DNA of 64,000 nucleotides from Adlercreutzia sp. ZJ176 (lineage in GTDB: Bacteria > Actinomycetota > Coriobacteriia > Coriobacteriales > Eggerthellaceae). Position 1 is the first letter of the stretch. Each line of letters starts with the position of its first letter. The position numbers and the translations under genes are program-made. The DNA is taken from contig NZ_JAAKEC010000004.1 of the NCBI RefSeq assembly GCF_011038975.1, forward strand, positions 121,387 to 185,386, given 5' to 3'. This document shows, one piece after another, positions 51,436 to 64,000 of the stretch. The notes beneath the pieces are model-generated. The model had not been told where the DNA came from and made no database searches. It saw only the letters and a program-made list of their open reading frames with translations.

Positions 51436-53919
51436 CTACGCGCGGGGCGCGCGGAAGCGGGCGAGCGGGATGAGGTAGAGGGCGGCATACCGGTAGACGA
51501 GGCGCCGCGGCAGGCTCGCGCGCTGCCAGTTGCCGGCCTCGAGCTTCTCGAGCAGGGACTCGACGATGCGCACCTCGAAGTCCCGAAGCGGCACCTGCCC
51601 GTAGCGCTCGCGCTCCATGAGGGCGATCGCGCGCAGGCACTCGGACGGATGCACCTCGGGGCGCGCCTGCGCGAGCGCGCCCGTGCGCTCGCGCGGCTTC
51701 AGGCCGCCAAGGTCCACGCCCGCGTCAGCCGCAAGCCGCTCCAAGCGCTCGAACAAAAGCGCCGACGCCGCGCCGTGCTCGCACGCACGGCGCAGGCGCG
51801 CGCTGCGCAGGCGCAGGCGCGCCAGGCGCTGCAGCTCGAGCACGCCCATCACGCACAGAAGCTCGATCATGCACAGAAGCACCAGGCCGATCCAGGCGAA
51901 GGGGCGCAGCTCCTCGGGCAGAAGCTCGGTCCAGTCCGGCGCTCCCTCGCCCGTCGAGCCCGTGTTCGCGTCATCGTCGCCGCCGCCCGCCACCTCGCGC
52001 GCGATCTCGACCGTCTCGCCCGACCCGTAGACGCGGTCGTAGAACCCCGGCGTCACCTCGACGGGCATCCACCCCGCGCCGTCGACGTACACCTCAGCCC
52101 ACGCGTGCGCGTCGCCCTCGTCAAGCGTGCACGAAGTCTCGCTCGCCGCCCCCATGCGCCCGAGCGCGTCCTCGTCGAGCAGGTAGCCCTCCACGTAGCG
52201 CGCGGGAATGCCCACTTGGCGGAAGGCGAGCACCGCGGCGCTCGCAAACGCCGCCGCGTTACCCTCGCGGGCGTCCTCCAGAAACCACGTCACGTAGTCG
52301 GCCGGCTGCGCGCCCGCAGGCGCGAACTGCACGCCCTGCCCGTTGTAGTCGCAGCTCACGTCGAGCATCGTGCGAATGCGCGTGGACGCCGCGTACAGCG
52401 TGCCGTCCTCGGCGTCCCACGTGTCGTCGGCGAAAAAGAACTGCTCGACGGCGGGCGCCACCGCATCGGGGACCTCGAGGTAGCGATCGCGAACGAAGGA
52501 CCGGTACGCCACCTCGCTGCGCAGGAAGTCCTGCTCGCGGGCGGCGAGGTCATCCTCCGCAGGTGCGGCGGCATCCACGTCCGCATCAAGCGCAGCCGCC
52601 TCCTCGTACACCCAGCCGCCCGGCGCCGTCACCTCAGCCATCTGCGCGTCGGTCACCACCTCGAACGTCGAGCTCTCGTTGCCGCCGAGCCGGTCCGTCG
52701 TGCGGTACAGGTCGAGCAGCGCACCCGGGCCGCTCGCCGTGGCAGACGTCGGCGCATACGCGTACCGCTGGTACGCACCGAGCGCGCGCACCGTCACGTC
52801 AGAGGTGCCGGCAACGCCGCCCTCCTCCGCGTCATCGAGCGCACGGTAGGCCGCGTACTGGGACAGCGCGTCGAAGCCGCGCGCGTCAAGCCAATTGAAC
52901 AGCCCCGTCCAGTCGCCTTCGTAGTCCGCAGGCCGCAGGCGCTCGAACGCCGTCCCCGTGTACGTCGCACCCGCGAACCCGCGCAGGTAGAGCGGCTCGG
53001 ACCTGCGCACGGCGTCAGCATCGGCGAAGCTCACCTCGAGGCGCTCGGCCGGCTGCTCACCCGGCGCCACGTTCATCGCATGCGCGGCAGCGAGATCGCC
53101 TTGGGGCAGCGTGTCTGACCCGAAGCGCAGCTCGTCAACAGCGGCCACGGCGTCTTCCTTCGCCGCATGCAGCCCCGCGCTTCCCCGATAGCCCGCGCAC
53201 ACGAACAGCACCATGCCCGTAACGACGGTTGTCGTAATGGCGAAGGAAAGCGTGGCGCGCGGCGGCATGTCGGCGCGGCGGGAGCAGCAGCTCACCAGCA
53301 CCAGGCCCCCGAGGGTCAGGCAGCCGAAGGCGGGGGCGCCAAGCGTCTGCAGGAACAGCCCCGCCACGACGAGCAGCGCCGAAACGGCGCCTGCCGCAAG
53401 CGCGAGACGGCACGCGCATATCACATGCGCCAGCAGGCCTGCGGCCAAGCCCGCGAACACGGCGAACGCCAAAGCCGCCGCCTCAGGGACGCCCGTCACC
53501 GCAAAGTGCAGCACATAGCCGTCCACCTGGGCGTTCCACGCGTCGATGAACACGTTCGCCAAGCCTGCGCCCGCCACGCGCAGCAAAGAGCCTCCCATGA
53601 CGAGGAGCATCACCAGCGCGAGCACCGCAAGCACCGCGATCACACCGTATGCCACGCGCAAAGGCCGCGCCGAGGCCAGCAGCACCGTCACGAGCACGGC
53701 GGAGAACACGCCCGCGGCCACGACATGCACAGGCCACGGAGCCACCAGCACGGCAAGCACCATGCCTGCGGCCAGCAGGGCGGCTGCCAGCATCTCAAGC
53801 ACGCGTGACGCGTACGCGCCCGCATGCCCGCCAGCAAGGCCAGCGGTCACGCCGCCCGCGCGCCCGCCAACCGCGCCCGCGCGTTCGCGCGCGGCGTCAG
53901 AGCGTGATGCGATGCTCAT
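51436..53919 (-). CDS. transglutaminase-like membrane protein (TgpA/DUF3488 type), catalytic Cys lost
   Basis: ~827 residues. N-terminal half has about six TM segments (residues ~35-240), then an extracytoplasmic transglutaminase-like domain, one TM segment (WIGLVLLCMIELLCVMGVLE) and a cytoplasmic tail. The transglutaminase core shows IPARYVEGYLL, the His in EGDAHAWAEVYVDGAGWMP and EVTPGF, but the usual G-x-C-x-x-FA reads GNAAAFA: the codon at 52265-52267 is GCG (Ala) and the usual Asp is Glu. It is thus probably a non-catalytic, binding version. Last gene of the MoxR-DUF58 operon; overlaps DUF58 by 23 bases. Confidence 0.85.
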   Translation of the reverse strand: MSIASRSDAARERAGAVGGRAGGVTAGLAGGHAGAYASRVLEMLAAALLAAGMVLAVLVAPWPVHVVAAGVFSAVLVTVLLASARPLRVAYGVIAVLAVLALVMLLVMGGSLLRVAGAGLANVFIDAWNAQVDGYVLHFAVTGVPEAAALAFAVFAGLAAGLLAHVICACRLALAAGAVSALLVVAGLFLQTLGAPAFGCLTLGGLVLVSCCSRRADMPPRATLSFAITTTVVTGMVLFVCAGYRGSAGLHAAKEDAVAAVDELRFGSDTLPQGDLAAAHAMNVAPGEQPAERLEVSFADADAVRRSEPLYLRGFAGATYTGTAFERLRPADYEGDWTGLFNWLDARGFDALSQYAAYRALDDAEEGGVAGTSDVTVRALGAYQRYAYAPTSATASGPGALLDLYRTTDRLGGNESSTFEVVTDAQMAEVTAPGGWVYEEAAALDADVDAAAPAEDDLAAREQDFLRSEVAYRSFVRDRYLEVPDAVAPAVEQFFFADDTWDAEDGTLYAASTRIRTMLDVSCDYNGQGVQFAPAGAQPADYVTWFLEDAREGNAAAFASAAVLAFRQVGIPARYVEGYLLDEDALGRMGAASETSCTLDEGDAHAWAEVYVDGAGWMPVEVTPGFYDRVYGSGETVEIAREVAGGGDDDANTGSTGEGAPDWTELLPEELRPFAWIGLVLLCMIELLCVMGVLELQRLARLRLRSARLRRACEHGAASALLFERLERLAADAGVDLGGLKPRERTGALAQARPEVHPSECLRAIALMERERYGQVPLRDFEVRIVESLLEKLEAGNWQRASLPRRLVYRYAALYLIPLARFRAPRA

Positions 53920-55054
53920 GGTCGGCCACCCCCTTCGCCCGCAGCGTGAAGAGCCCGTAGCGCTCGCTGACCGAGCTCGCGGAGCCCGCAAGCTCGTCGT
54001 CCGTCACCACGACCACCGTCAAGTCAACCGTCTGCGCGAGGTCGGCCCAGGTGGCCTCGTCGTAGAAGCACGTCACCAGGATGACCTTCGTGAAGCGCTC
54101 GGAAAGCGTCTCCCCTGCCAGGACCTGCGACACCTCGCGTGCCGAAGGCGAGAGCGGCGTCGAGAGCAAACCGTCCGAGAACGCCGCGTGCGTCGCGACG
54201 TCATCGACCAGATGGCAGCTCACCTGCTGCTCATGCAGAAAGCCCGCATCGTGGAACACGCCCGCGCGCAGCAGCGCCTCAGAGAGCGAGAGCGCCACGG
54301 AAGCCACGCCGTTGCACGTCTCGTCGGACGCCTCCCTGCAACCGCAGGCTACGAGCGCCACGTCGTAGTCAGCCGGACGCGAGAACTGCCGCGCGATCAG
54401 CGCGTCGAACTTCGTCGAGAGCTTCCAGTGGATGCTCGCCAGAGAGTCGCCGGGGACGTACTCGCGCACGTCGAACACCTCGCCCACGTCATGGCCGCTC
54501 TTCGTGTTGTCGAACGAGTCGCCGAACACGTGCGCCTGCGGCGTCTGCGAGAGCAGCACCTCCGTGCGCACGCGCATCGGGCGCATCACGCTCTCGCAGC
54601 TCAGGTCGAGCGGCAGATGCGCGACGAACAGCCCCAGCGGGTCGGTCAGGCGCGCGTCACGCGCCTCCACGAGCATACGACCGTAGCGATCGGGCAGCAC
54701 GGACAGGCTGCACGTGGAGTGCCGCGTGCTGACCGCCGCCTCCACCTCATGCTCCTCTTCCGTGTCGAACACGCAGTTCGCAACGCGCACGCGCAGCGAG
54801 ACCACGGCCAAACACAGCGGGAGCCCCCGCTCGAGGCGCAGGCTGACGGCGCGCTCCTCGCCGATCTGGTAGGAGGGCTCCACGTCAACCGCCACGTGCG
54901 TAAACGACGCCGCGAGGCGCAGCTGCGCAAGCAAGACGACGGGCACGGCAACCGACGCCAGCAGAAACGCCAGCGACAGGGAGCTGTCCGCCCAGAAGTG
55001 GATCATCGCGGCCAGCACGATGACGAGCACAGATGCGACGCGGTTCTTCAACAT
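53897..55054 (-). CDS. DUF58 family protein
   Basis: 385 residues. Two N-terminal TM segments, then a VWA-like domain with the DUF58 signature VREYVPGDSLASIHWKLSTK. DUF58 proteins go with MoxR ATPases and transglutaminase-like proteins in envelope-associated systems of unclear function. It starts 17 bases after the moxR stop and overlaps the transglutaminase-like gene downstream. Confidence 0.9.
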   Translation of the reverse strand: MLKNRVASVLVIVLAAMIHFWADSSLSLAFLLASVAVPVVLLAQLRLAASFTHVAVDVEPSYQIGEERAVSLRLERGLPLCLAVVSLRVRVANCVFDTEEEHEVEAAVSTRHSTCSLSVLPDRYGRMLVEARDARLTDPLGLFVAHLPLDLSCESVMRPMRVRTEVLLSQTPQAHVFGDSFDNTKSGHDVGEVFDVREYVPGDSLASIHWKLSTKFDALIARQFSRPADYDVALVACGCREASDETCNGVASVALSLSEALLRAGVFHDAGFLHEQQVSCHLVDDVATHAAFSDGLLSTPLSPSAREVSQVLAGETLSERFTKVILVTCFYDEATWADLAQTVDLTVVVVTDDELAGSASSVSERYGLFTLRAKGVADHEHRITL

Positions 55055-55071
55055 GGGAGACTCGCGCGCCC

Positions 55072-56022
55072 CTAGCGCAGCATCGGGGAGCCCAACGTAG
55101 GAGCAGGCACCATCTCGATGACCTCGTCGAGCACGTCAGCCGCCGTCACGCCGTCGATGCGCGCCTGCGGGCGCATGGTCATGCGGTGCGCGCACACGTC
55201 CTTGAGCACGTAGAGCACGTCGTCGGGCGTCACGTAGTCGCGGTCGGAGAGCACCGCCGACGCGCGTGCCATGCGCACGAGCGTCAGCACGCCGCGCGGG
55301 CTCACGCCGAGCTGCACGAGCGGCATGGTGCGCGTGGCCTCGCACAGGCGCACGGCGTAGTCCATGATCTCGTGCGACACGCGGATGGTGGTCAGGTAGT
55401 GCTGGATCATGAACAGATCATCGCGCGTGGCCACCTCGCGCACGTCATCGAGCGGCGTCGAGGCCAGCTGCTCCTCGATCATGCGGATCTGCATGTCGTG
55501 GCTGGGGTACCCGATGGACAGCTGCACCATGAAGCGGTCAAGCTGCGAGTCGGGAAGCGGCTGCGTTCCCGCCGAGCCCATGGGGTTCTGCGTGGCAATG
55601 ACGATGAACGGCTTGGGGATGTGATGCGTCACGCCGTCAACGGTGACACACTGCTCCTCCATCACCTCGAGCAGCGCCGCCTGCGTCTTGGCCGAGGTGC
55701 GGTTGATCTCGTCGCCGAGGAGCAGGTTGCAGCCGACCGCGCCCATCTTGAACTCGAAGGAGTCGGTCTGCTTGTTGTACATGCTGAAGCCCGTGATGTC
55801 GGAGGGCATGGTGTCGGGCGTGAACTGCACGCGGCGGAAGTCGAGGCCGAGCGCGCGCGAGAACGCGAGCGCCAGCGTGGTCTTGCCCACGCCCGGCGTG
55901 TCCTCGAGCAGGATGTGCCCGCCCGCGTAGATGGCCATGAGCACCTTGCGGATCACGTCGTCCTTGCCCACGATGGCCTTGCCCACCTCGCGGATGATCT
56001 GCTCGTTCTTCTTGATTATCAT
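55072..56022 (-). CDS. MoxR-type AAA+ ATPase
   Basis: 316 residues. Walker A EDTPGVGKTTLALAF, Walker B LLLGDEINRTSAKTQAALLE, sensor VIATQNPMGSAGTQPLPDSQLDRF and the C-terminal lid with GVSPRGVLTLVRMARA. MoxR ATPases act as chaperones for VWA-domain partners, here most likely the DUF58 product. The start overlaps the stop of the leucine-rich-repeat gene (ATGA) with GGGGGAG upstream, so the two are translationally coupled. Confidence 0.94.
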   Translation of the reverse strand: MIIKKNEQIIREVGKAIVGKDDVIRKVLMAIYAGGHILLEDTPGVGKTTLALAFSRALGLDFRRVQFTPDTMPSDITGFSMYNKQTDSFEFKMGAVGCNLLLGDEINRTSAKTQAALLEVMEEQCVTVDGVTHHIPKPFIVIATQNPMGSAGTQPLPDSQLDRFMVQLSIGYPSHDMQIRMIEEQLASTPLDDVREVATRDDLFMIQHYLTTIRVSHEIMDYAVRLCEATRTMPLVQLGVSPRGVLTLVRMARASAVLSDRDYVTPDDVLYVLKDVCAHRMTMRPQARIDGVTAADVLDEVIEMVPAPTLGSPMLR

Positions 56023-59000
56023 GCGGTCTCCCCCTCAGTAGGCTCAGCGGAACGGGTGGCGGAAGGCGAGGCCCCAGCTCCTTCGGACGCGCGGTCGGCT
56101 TCGGCGGCTGCCGAAGCCCCGTCAGGCGCAGCAACGGCATGCGATGAGTCGGCGCCGCCCGTTGAGGCAGCGCCATCAGCTGCCGCAGCGCCGTTCGGCT
56201 CGCCGGCGCTCGCCGCGGCAGGTTCGCCCGCATCAGGTGCGTCAGCGCTACCGCCCGCAGCCCCCTCCGCGTTCGCAGCCGCCGCGCTCTCGGCCGCCGC
56301 GCTCGCCTCGTCGGCTGCGCTTGAGGCTGCAGTGCCCTCGGCGGCTGCCGCGTCCTCAGCAGCCTCGCTCGCCGCAGCTGCCGCGTCCTCAGCAGGCTCG
56401 CTCGCCGCAGCGGCTGCGGCTTCTTCCGCCTCTTTCGCCGCGGCTGCAGCTGCGGCAGCCGCAGCCTCGTCGAACAGCATGCCACGTGCGGCTTCCTCGC
56501 CGACCGAGGCGGAGAGCACCGGCAGGTAGGCGTCATACGTCCCGTCGGGCACCTTCAGCTTGAAGTCTTTCGCCATGTTCGCAAACGCGTTCGCACCGAG
56601 CGCCGGCGCCGACTTCAGCTCGATGGAGGCCAGCCCCACGCACCCGTCGAACGCGTTCGCGCCGACGGACGCGAGCGAGCTCGCCAACGCGAACGAATAG
56701 GGGGCGTCCGCGTGCTTGAACGCGCCTGCGAAGGCCCTGTCGCCGATGCTCTCCAGCGCCGTGTACTTCCCCGGCGTCCATTTGTCATTCGCCGTCAGCG
56801 ACGTGCATCCCGCGTACGCGCCCTCGCCGATGCGCTTGAGCGCGCCGAGAGCCGCCGCCGTGCCGCCCGTGCGCGTGAGGCTCACGCAGTTCTTGAAGCA
56901 GTCCTTCGGGTACTCCTCCAGCGCAGCGTAGAAGCTCACCGCGCTCAGCTTGTCGCATTCCGCGAAGCACGCCTCGCCAACCGACGTCACGTTCGCCGGG
57001 ACAGTTCCGCTCTTGAGCGAGTCGCAGTCATAGAACGCCTGCGCGCCGATGGTCTCAAGCCCCGGGAACCTCGAGCTGACGGGGCACACCGTGAGCCCCG
57101 AGCCCATGAAGGCGCGATCACCCACAGCCTTCAGGTTCTCCCTGAAGCCTGCGGCCGACGCTATGCCCGCAAGGCCCGTACAGTTGACGAACGCCTCCTC
57201 GTCGATCGACCCGACTGACGAGTAGAAGGCCGCCCTCCCCAGCGCCGTGCAGTTCGCGAACGCGCGCGGCCCCACATGGTCGATGTAGTCGCCCGTCGTT
57301 CCGCCGATGCGGACGTCGGCAAGGCTCGTGCAGTTGGCGAACACGCTGTCGCCCCAGTTGGGAATAGAGCCGTTGAGCTGGACCGTCGTGAGGCCCTCAC
57401 ACCCCTCGAACGCGCGGTCGCCCAAGGAGATGGTCGCCCCGAACTCGTATTGGATGCCCTCGAGCTCATCGCAGCCCGCAAACGCCTCGGGCGCGATCGC
57501 CGTCACGCTGCTCGCGATCATCACATGGCCCGACAGGTTCTCCATCGCATCGGTGATGACCCATCCCTCGTCGGTCGACTCGTAGGTGATGCCGCGCAAC
57601 GTCTCAGACGTCTCGCTGCGCACCGCCAGAACCTCAAGCGCGTACCCCGCGCCGTAGTCAGGGTCGAGCGCTTGCTCGTATGCGCCGAGGTAGCGCTCAT
57701 ACGCCTGCTGGTCGGGAACCCAGATGAGCAGGTACTGAGGCGGCGTGTCGCCGAACACCTTGGCGCCGAGCGACGTGGGGGTGCTTGAGGCGAGCTCGAC
57801 GATGGACAGGTTCGGGCAGTTGGAGAAGCAGCCGTCGGACACCTTCGTCAAGGCCGCGGGAAGCGTTATGCGCAGAAGGCCGTCGCAGCCCTCGAACGCT
57901 CGATCACCCAAGTAGGCGAGGTTCGGGCAGCCCGAGAGGTCAAGGCGCTCGAGCATGTCGCAATTCGCGAACGCGCATGCGCCCACCACCTCAAGCGCTT
58001 GCATCTGCTTCTCGCCCAGCTCGACGCCGGACAGGTTCACGCACCCGTAGAAGCAGTAGCGTCCGATGGTGGCAAGCGAGCTCTGCGCTTTCACCGTGGT
58101 GATCGCCAGGCAGTCGCGGAACGCCTCCTCGCCCAGCTCGGTGAGCGACTCGGGCAGCACCACGGTCCTCAGCGCCGGACACCCCATGAACGCCTGGGCG
58201 CCTATGTGCTCAACCGCGCCCAGGTCAAGCGTCCTGGTCTGGCTCTGGCCGAACGACAGGCAGTAGGCGAACGCGCGATCTCCCACCCACGTGAGTGCAT
58301 CGAGGTCAAGGGAGTCCCCGTAGGCGTCCTCCGCCTCGGTTCCCTGGGCAGACCCCGCTTCGGCTCCTTGGTCGGCCTCCTGGCCAGACCCCGGCTCCTC
58401 GCCAGCCTTCGTCTGAGGATCCTTCTTCACCGAACCCTCAATGAGCTCGAGCTCCTCGCAACGGTAGAAGCACTCATCCCCCACCGCCGTCACCTGAGGG
58501 GCGTCGATGAGCAGAAGCGCGGTGCACCGCGCGAACGTCTGGTCTCTCAGCTCAGACAAGCCGCGGGCCTTGAACTGGAGCAGCGACGAGCATTCGGAGA
58601 ACGCGGCCTTCCCCACCTCGGTGACGGAGTCGGGCAGCCATGCGCCCTGCAACGCCGTGCAGCTCGCGAACGCCGCCTCGCCCACCGTCTCGAGCGAGGT
58701 GAACGCGGTGAAGTCGGCTGACTCGAGGGATGAGCAGCCCTCGAAGCAGTGCGCGCCGATCGAGATGAGCGTCTCGGGCGACGCGAACGCCAGCGAGGAG
58801 CCGAGGGCGGAGCATCCCCTCAGCGCGTAGTCGCCCAAGCGGGCCGTGCCCGCGCGCACCGTCAAGCTCGAGGCGTCAGTGGGGACGTTGACCAAGGTGA
58901 GCTCGCTGCCAGGGCCTTTCGCGTAGAGCACCCCCGTCTGGGCATCGTAGTCGTACGATATGCCCGCCCCGGGCTGGTACAGGGTGGCGCCACCCACGTC

Positions 59001-61596
59001 AAACGCCTCGAGCGCGCCGCTCGCCAGAACCGACTCGAGCTTCCCGCAGCCGTCGAAGACGTTCGCGCCGACGTTACGCACCGATGCAGGCAGATGGACG
59101 ATCTCGAGCGACTCGCATCCCGCGAAGGCTCCGTCGGCGATCTCGACCGTACGTCCGTCAGGCTCGAAGAACGTCCGCCCCTCGCGCTGCACCTCGACGA
59201 GCCGCAGCGCGGAGGTTTCGGGGGCATCCTCGTCGAGCACCTGGTACAGCGCGCCCCCCGTGCGGAGGAACATGCCTTCCGTAGGCACGAGCAGCTCCTC
59301 TGCGACATCGCGCCCCAGCACGCTTCCCCATGCTTCCAGATACGGGCCAAAGAGGGCTGCGGGGACGAAAACCTCTATGTCGGGGACGCCTTCTGAGCCG
59401 AACGCGTCCTTGTCGATGGAGACCACATCGTCGCCAGGAAGCGTGATGCGCTCCACCTCGCCCATGCCGGCGAGGCTGTCCTGGCGAAGCTCCTGCACGC
59501 TCTGCGCGACCACAACCTCGCGCACGTGAGGAGCCGTGGCGAAAGCGCCCGCTCCAACAGCGGTCATGCCCTCGGGCATGACATAGGTCTTCGGCGCCGC
59601 AAGCGGGATGCCCGCAAGCACGTCTGGATCTGACTTCGGGACGACGACGCCGCGGTCCGCGTCATAGACATACGCTCCGGGATCAACGGCGCCCGCGCCC
59701 GAACCGCCATCCTGCGAGGGCTCGCCACGCACCCCGACGCGCAGGGCGTCTTCCGCGTCAAGGGACGCCGCCGCACCGAGCGACGCCACCCACTGCTTGC
59801 ACAGCGCGTCATAAGGCGAGGCGGGAACGAAGAAGTCGCCCCGATAGCCCGAAGACGCCATGCCTTCGACAGGCGCCTGCCCCTCGAAGCTCAGCGAGGC
59901 GATGGCGGCGTCCTTGAAGCAGCCTTCCTCGAGCAGGGTGACCGAGGCGGGAACGGAAACGTTGGCTATGCTGCATCCCGAGAAGGCGCCCTGCGCAATG
60001 TTCGTCACGCCCACGTACCACGATCTGCCGTCACTGACCATGTCCTTGTGCCTGGGCGGCACGTAGAGCATGCGCGTGCCGTCCGCGCTGTACAGCACGC
60101 CGAACAGCGACCCGTACGTCTGGGTGTTGCCCGAGACGCTGATGCGCTCCAAGTTGGGGAAGCATCGGGTGATGCTCCCAAAGTCCACGTCGATCACGCT
60201 CTCAGGGACGACGAGCTCGCGCACGCTCGCGTTCTCCTCCTCGAGCGCCACCTTGGTAACGCCCATGGGGATCTCGATCTGCTCGTCGGTGCCCCGGTAA
60301 GCCACGAGCACCTGGTCTCCCAGGAAGCGCCCTTTTTCAGTTCCTTCCACGCGGCGGACGCCGAACCCTTCGGGGACGTCTTCGACGACCGAGACGACGC
60401 TCCGCGTCGACGACTGCCCGTCCTCTACGCTCGCCAAGTAGATAAGCGGATCCTCCCCGGAGTTCGTCAACCGAAAGCCGGTCACCATTTTTTTCAGGTC
60501 CACGTTCGGCCCCGCGTCAAGCGGCTCGAGGAACACCACCGACTGTTGGTTCACATCCCCCTTCGAGAACGCGGCCTCTGCGTCCGACTGGCCCAAGACC
60601 GTGACCATGAACCGCTGCGCGTCGGAGAGGTCGGTGAAAAAACCTCCTACGACGTCATGCGGAACGGCCTCAGCCTGGATGCTCTCGGCGACGGAGGCAA
60701 GCGGCTCGTCCAAAGGACCCGGGAGCTCGGCTGAGAACTCCCTGAGCTGACCGCTCCCGTCCAGGGCCTCTACGCCATACGCCACGGTGAATCGCTTTCC
60801 CATGACCGTGAAGGGCTTGTAGTCTCTTTTGTCCTTGTAGGCAAACGTCGCGTCGTGCTGGCCGTTCTTCCACGTAGGGGATAAGAACGCCTCGTAGCCG
60901 TCCTCCCCGCCGTAGGAAAGCTCCCGCCTCAGCTCCGTCCCGTCGGGCTGCAGGTAGACGGCGGTGACCGTGACGCCTTCGGGATCGTACGTCTCGCCTA
61001 TGGCGAACGACCAATTCGGCGGCACCTCGGCTTCAATGCGCAGCAAGACGTTGCCGACCTCGTCCACATAGTCCTCGTGCGCAGGGAGCTGCCCCTGCTG
61101 CTCCTCGCTCAGGGGCGGGGGCGTGTTGCCGCCCTCGCCGCCGGAACCAGGAGCGTTGCCGCCAGGCCCTCCGCCTTCGCCCGAGCCGCCGGGAACGACC
61201 GGAGCATCGGGATTGCTCGGATCATCCACGACGACGGTGTCGTCGCCCACCAGCGTGCCGGCGTCTGTTGCGACGGTATCGCTGATGACGGTGGCCATCT
61301 GCTCCGAGGGATGCGCATCGGCCTCAGGCGAGATGGGCTCGTTGCTCAAGCCCTCGTCTTCGCCTTCGTCCTCGTGGATGCGGTTGTCCGACCCGTCAAC
61401 CTCGCCCACCTGGTACGACACGGCGCCGAACGCCTGGCTGTTCTCGTAGATGCTCTGCTGCCAGGCCATCTCGTCGAAGAAGTCGGCGCCGAACGAGCCG
61501 GAGAACGCCACATAGCCCACCATGCCCGCAAGCATGAAGCCCGCAGCAGTCCCCGCGACCTGCGTCGCGTGGCCCGAAAGATAACCTGCGATCGAT

Positions 61597-61604
<8 letters not shown>
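56019..61604 (-). CDS. giant BspA-type leucine-rich-repeat surface protein
   Basis: 1861 residues. Short cytoplasmic N terminus, one TM segment at about 15-37 (type II anchor), a Ser/Gly/Pro/Asp-rich stalk, then several blocks of LRR_5 repeats of the form AFxxCxxLxxLxLPxxV spread over residues ~480-1700, separated by small beta-rich domains. The C-terminal ~150 residues are an Ala/Glu/Ser-rich low-complexity tail with no LPxTG. BspA-type repeats mediate binding to host or bacterial surfaces. The start ATG lies inside the 3' end of the kinase gene and the stop overlaps moxR, so it is locked in this operon. It is probably the surface effector. Confidence 0.9.
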
Positions 61605-63390
<1,786 letters not shown>

Positions 63391-63795
63391 GTGTGCCCCT
63401 CTCCCAAATTCATGCGCATAAGGCATGCGCGCAATCCCGCACGTCAAGGCGAAAGCCGTCAAGGCGCCACCTTAACCTTACTCAAAGCATAACTTTCTTT
63501 ATTATGCCATATATAAGTAAGCAATATCAGTATAACCTCGTCATCTGTTCAATCGAGCTTCGCGACCCGTCAAGGCGTCACCTGGCGCGCAAGGGACCGC
63601 AGGCGCGAAGCGGTCAGGGAGACAGCCGGGAGGAGCCCGAGGGCGATTCAGACCCGCCTTCTTCCCCGCTCTGTCACCCCTCCCCCCTTAGATAATCTGC
63701 GGTTTGTCTGGCACCGAGCAACGTCGGCGTTTACAAGCGCCCATCCTCTGGTAACATACCCCCAGAGCATACAGGGGGATCAACAGGAAACGCAG
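63391..63795. other. divergent intergenic region right of the kinase gene
   Basis: 405 bases. An AT-rich block at 63480-63540 is the likely promoter area of the kinase operon. The word GTCAAGGCG occurs at about 63443, 63458 and 63570, twice followed by (C/T)CACCT, and could be a regulator site. No gene is seen. Confidence 0.5.
63730..63757 (+). promoter_or_regulatory. candidate promoter of the right-end gene
   Basis: TTTACA (63730-63735) and TAACAT (63752-63757) with a 16-base spacer. CCCCC (63759-63763) and GGGGG (63774-63778) just downstream could pair in the leader. Confidence 0.5.
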
Positions 63796-64000
63796 GTGAA
63801 GCAGGAAAACGAGCTGATGTCAGCCTCCCGCCAACAGAACGCACGCATCCCGCGCGCCGCGCGCGCGCAGGATGCGTGCGCCCTCACGCGGCTTCCGGCG
63901 CGCTCGGCGGCCCCCGCGCCTGCGCCCTCAGCTGCCACGCCTGCGGCCGCGCCTGCCACCGCCGCGCGCTCCGCGCGCCCGGCGCACCGCGGCATCCCGC
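63796..64000 (+). CDS. start of an unidentified gene, truncated by the window edge
   Basis: The frame opens at GTG 63796 (CAGGAAACGCAG upstream) and remains open to the end of the window. The visible 68 codons begin KQENELMSASRQQNARIP and become Ala/Pro-rich, which may be a disordered tail before a folded domain. I do not recognise the family. The promoter upstream supports a real gene, but codon pattern alone does not prove it. Confidence 0.45.
   Translation, partial: MKQENELMSASRQQNARIPRAARAQDACALTRLPARSAAPAPAPSAATPAAAPATAARSARPAHRGIP

Noticed and set aside
51436..53919. Active transglutaminase or protease annotation
   Set aside because: The catalytic Cys position is Ala and no nearby Cys is in the right context.

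Overview
The window is high-GC, gene-dense DNA from an actinobacterium of the class Coriobacteriia, most like the gut family Eggerthellaceae. The indications are a membrane-bound LuxR regulator beside a molybdopterin enzyme operon, a PPi-type phosphofructokinase, NfnAB, a long-form ribosome hibernation factor, and Ala/Gly-rich low-complexity inserts in ordinary enzymes. Genus was not determined. No rRNA, tRNA, CRISPR array or IS transposase was seen.

Left part (1-12.3 kb): a LysR regulator, PPi-phosphofructokinase, a VapBC toxin-antitoxin pair and an orphan antitoxin. A minus-strand operon of lower GC follows (10559 to 3784): molybdopterin oxidoreductase, small 4Fe-4S partner, MFS transporter, amidohydrolase-fold protein, second MFS transporter. 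A 12-TM LuxR-type regulator faces it. The layout matches the soluble, substrate-induced catechol dehydroxylase type of cluster known from Eggerthella and Gordonibacter; the substrate cannot be read from sequence.

Housekeeping core (12.3-34 kb): yigZ, an ABC-F ATPase with an MFS exporter, pth, prs-glmU, a CsoR-controlled copper ATPase with two visible operators, nhaA, hpf-acpP, nfnA-nfnB-folC, a family 4 uracil-DNA glycosylase and alr. A perfect parS site lies inside folC. Several large intergenic palindromes and short tandem repeats occur here.

Defence island (34-49.4 kb): a type I restriction-modification locus (hsdR, hsdM, hsdS) with its own tyrosine recombinase and an inverted silent hsdS cassette bounded by 16-bp and 116-bp inverted repeats, so an hsdS shufflon with four predicted states. 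Next come a GmrSD-like DUF262/DUF1524 protein, two ORF6N-PLD paralogues each preceded by a broken DUF1016 gene, and an Abi-type protein. Displaced 3' fragments of mogA punctuate this stretch before the intact mogA-moeA pair, which points to repeated insertion at the mogA 3' end.

Right part (51.4-63.4 kb): a tightly overlapping minus-strand operon of a hybrid histidine kinase, an 1861-residue BspA-type leucine-rich-repeat surface protein, a MoxR AAA+ ATPase, a DUF58 protein and a transglutaminase-like membrane protein whose catalytic Cys is replaced by Ala. The window ends within the start of an unidentified gene.
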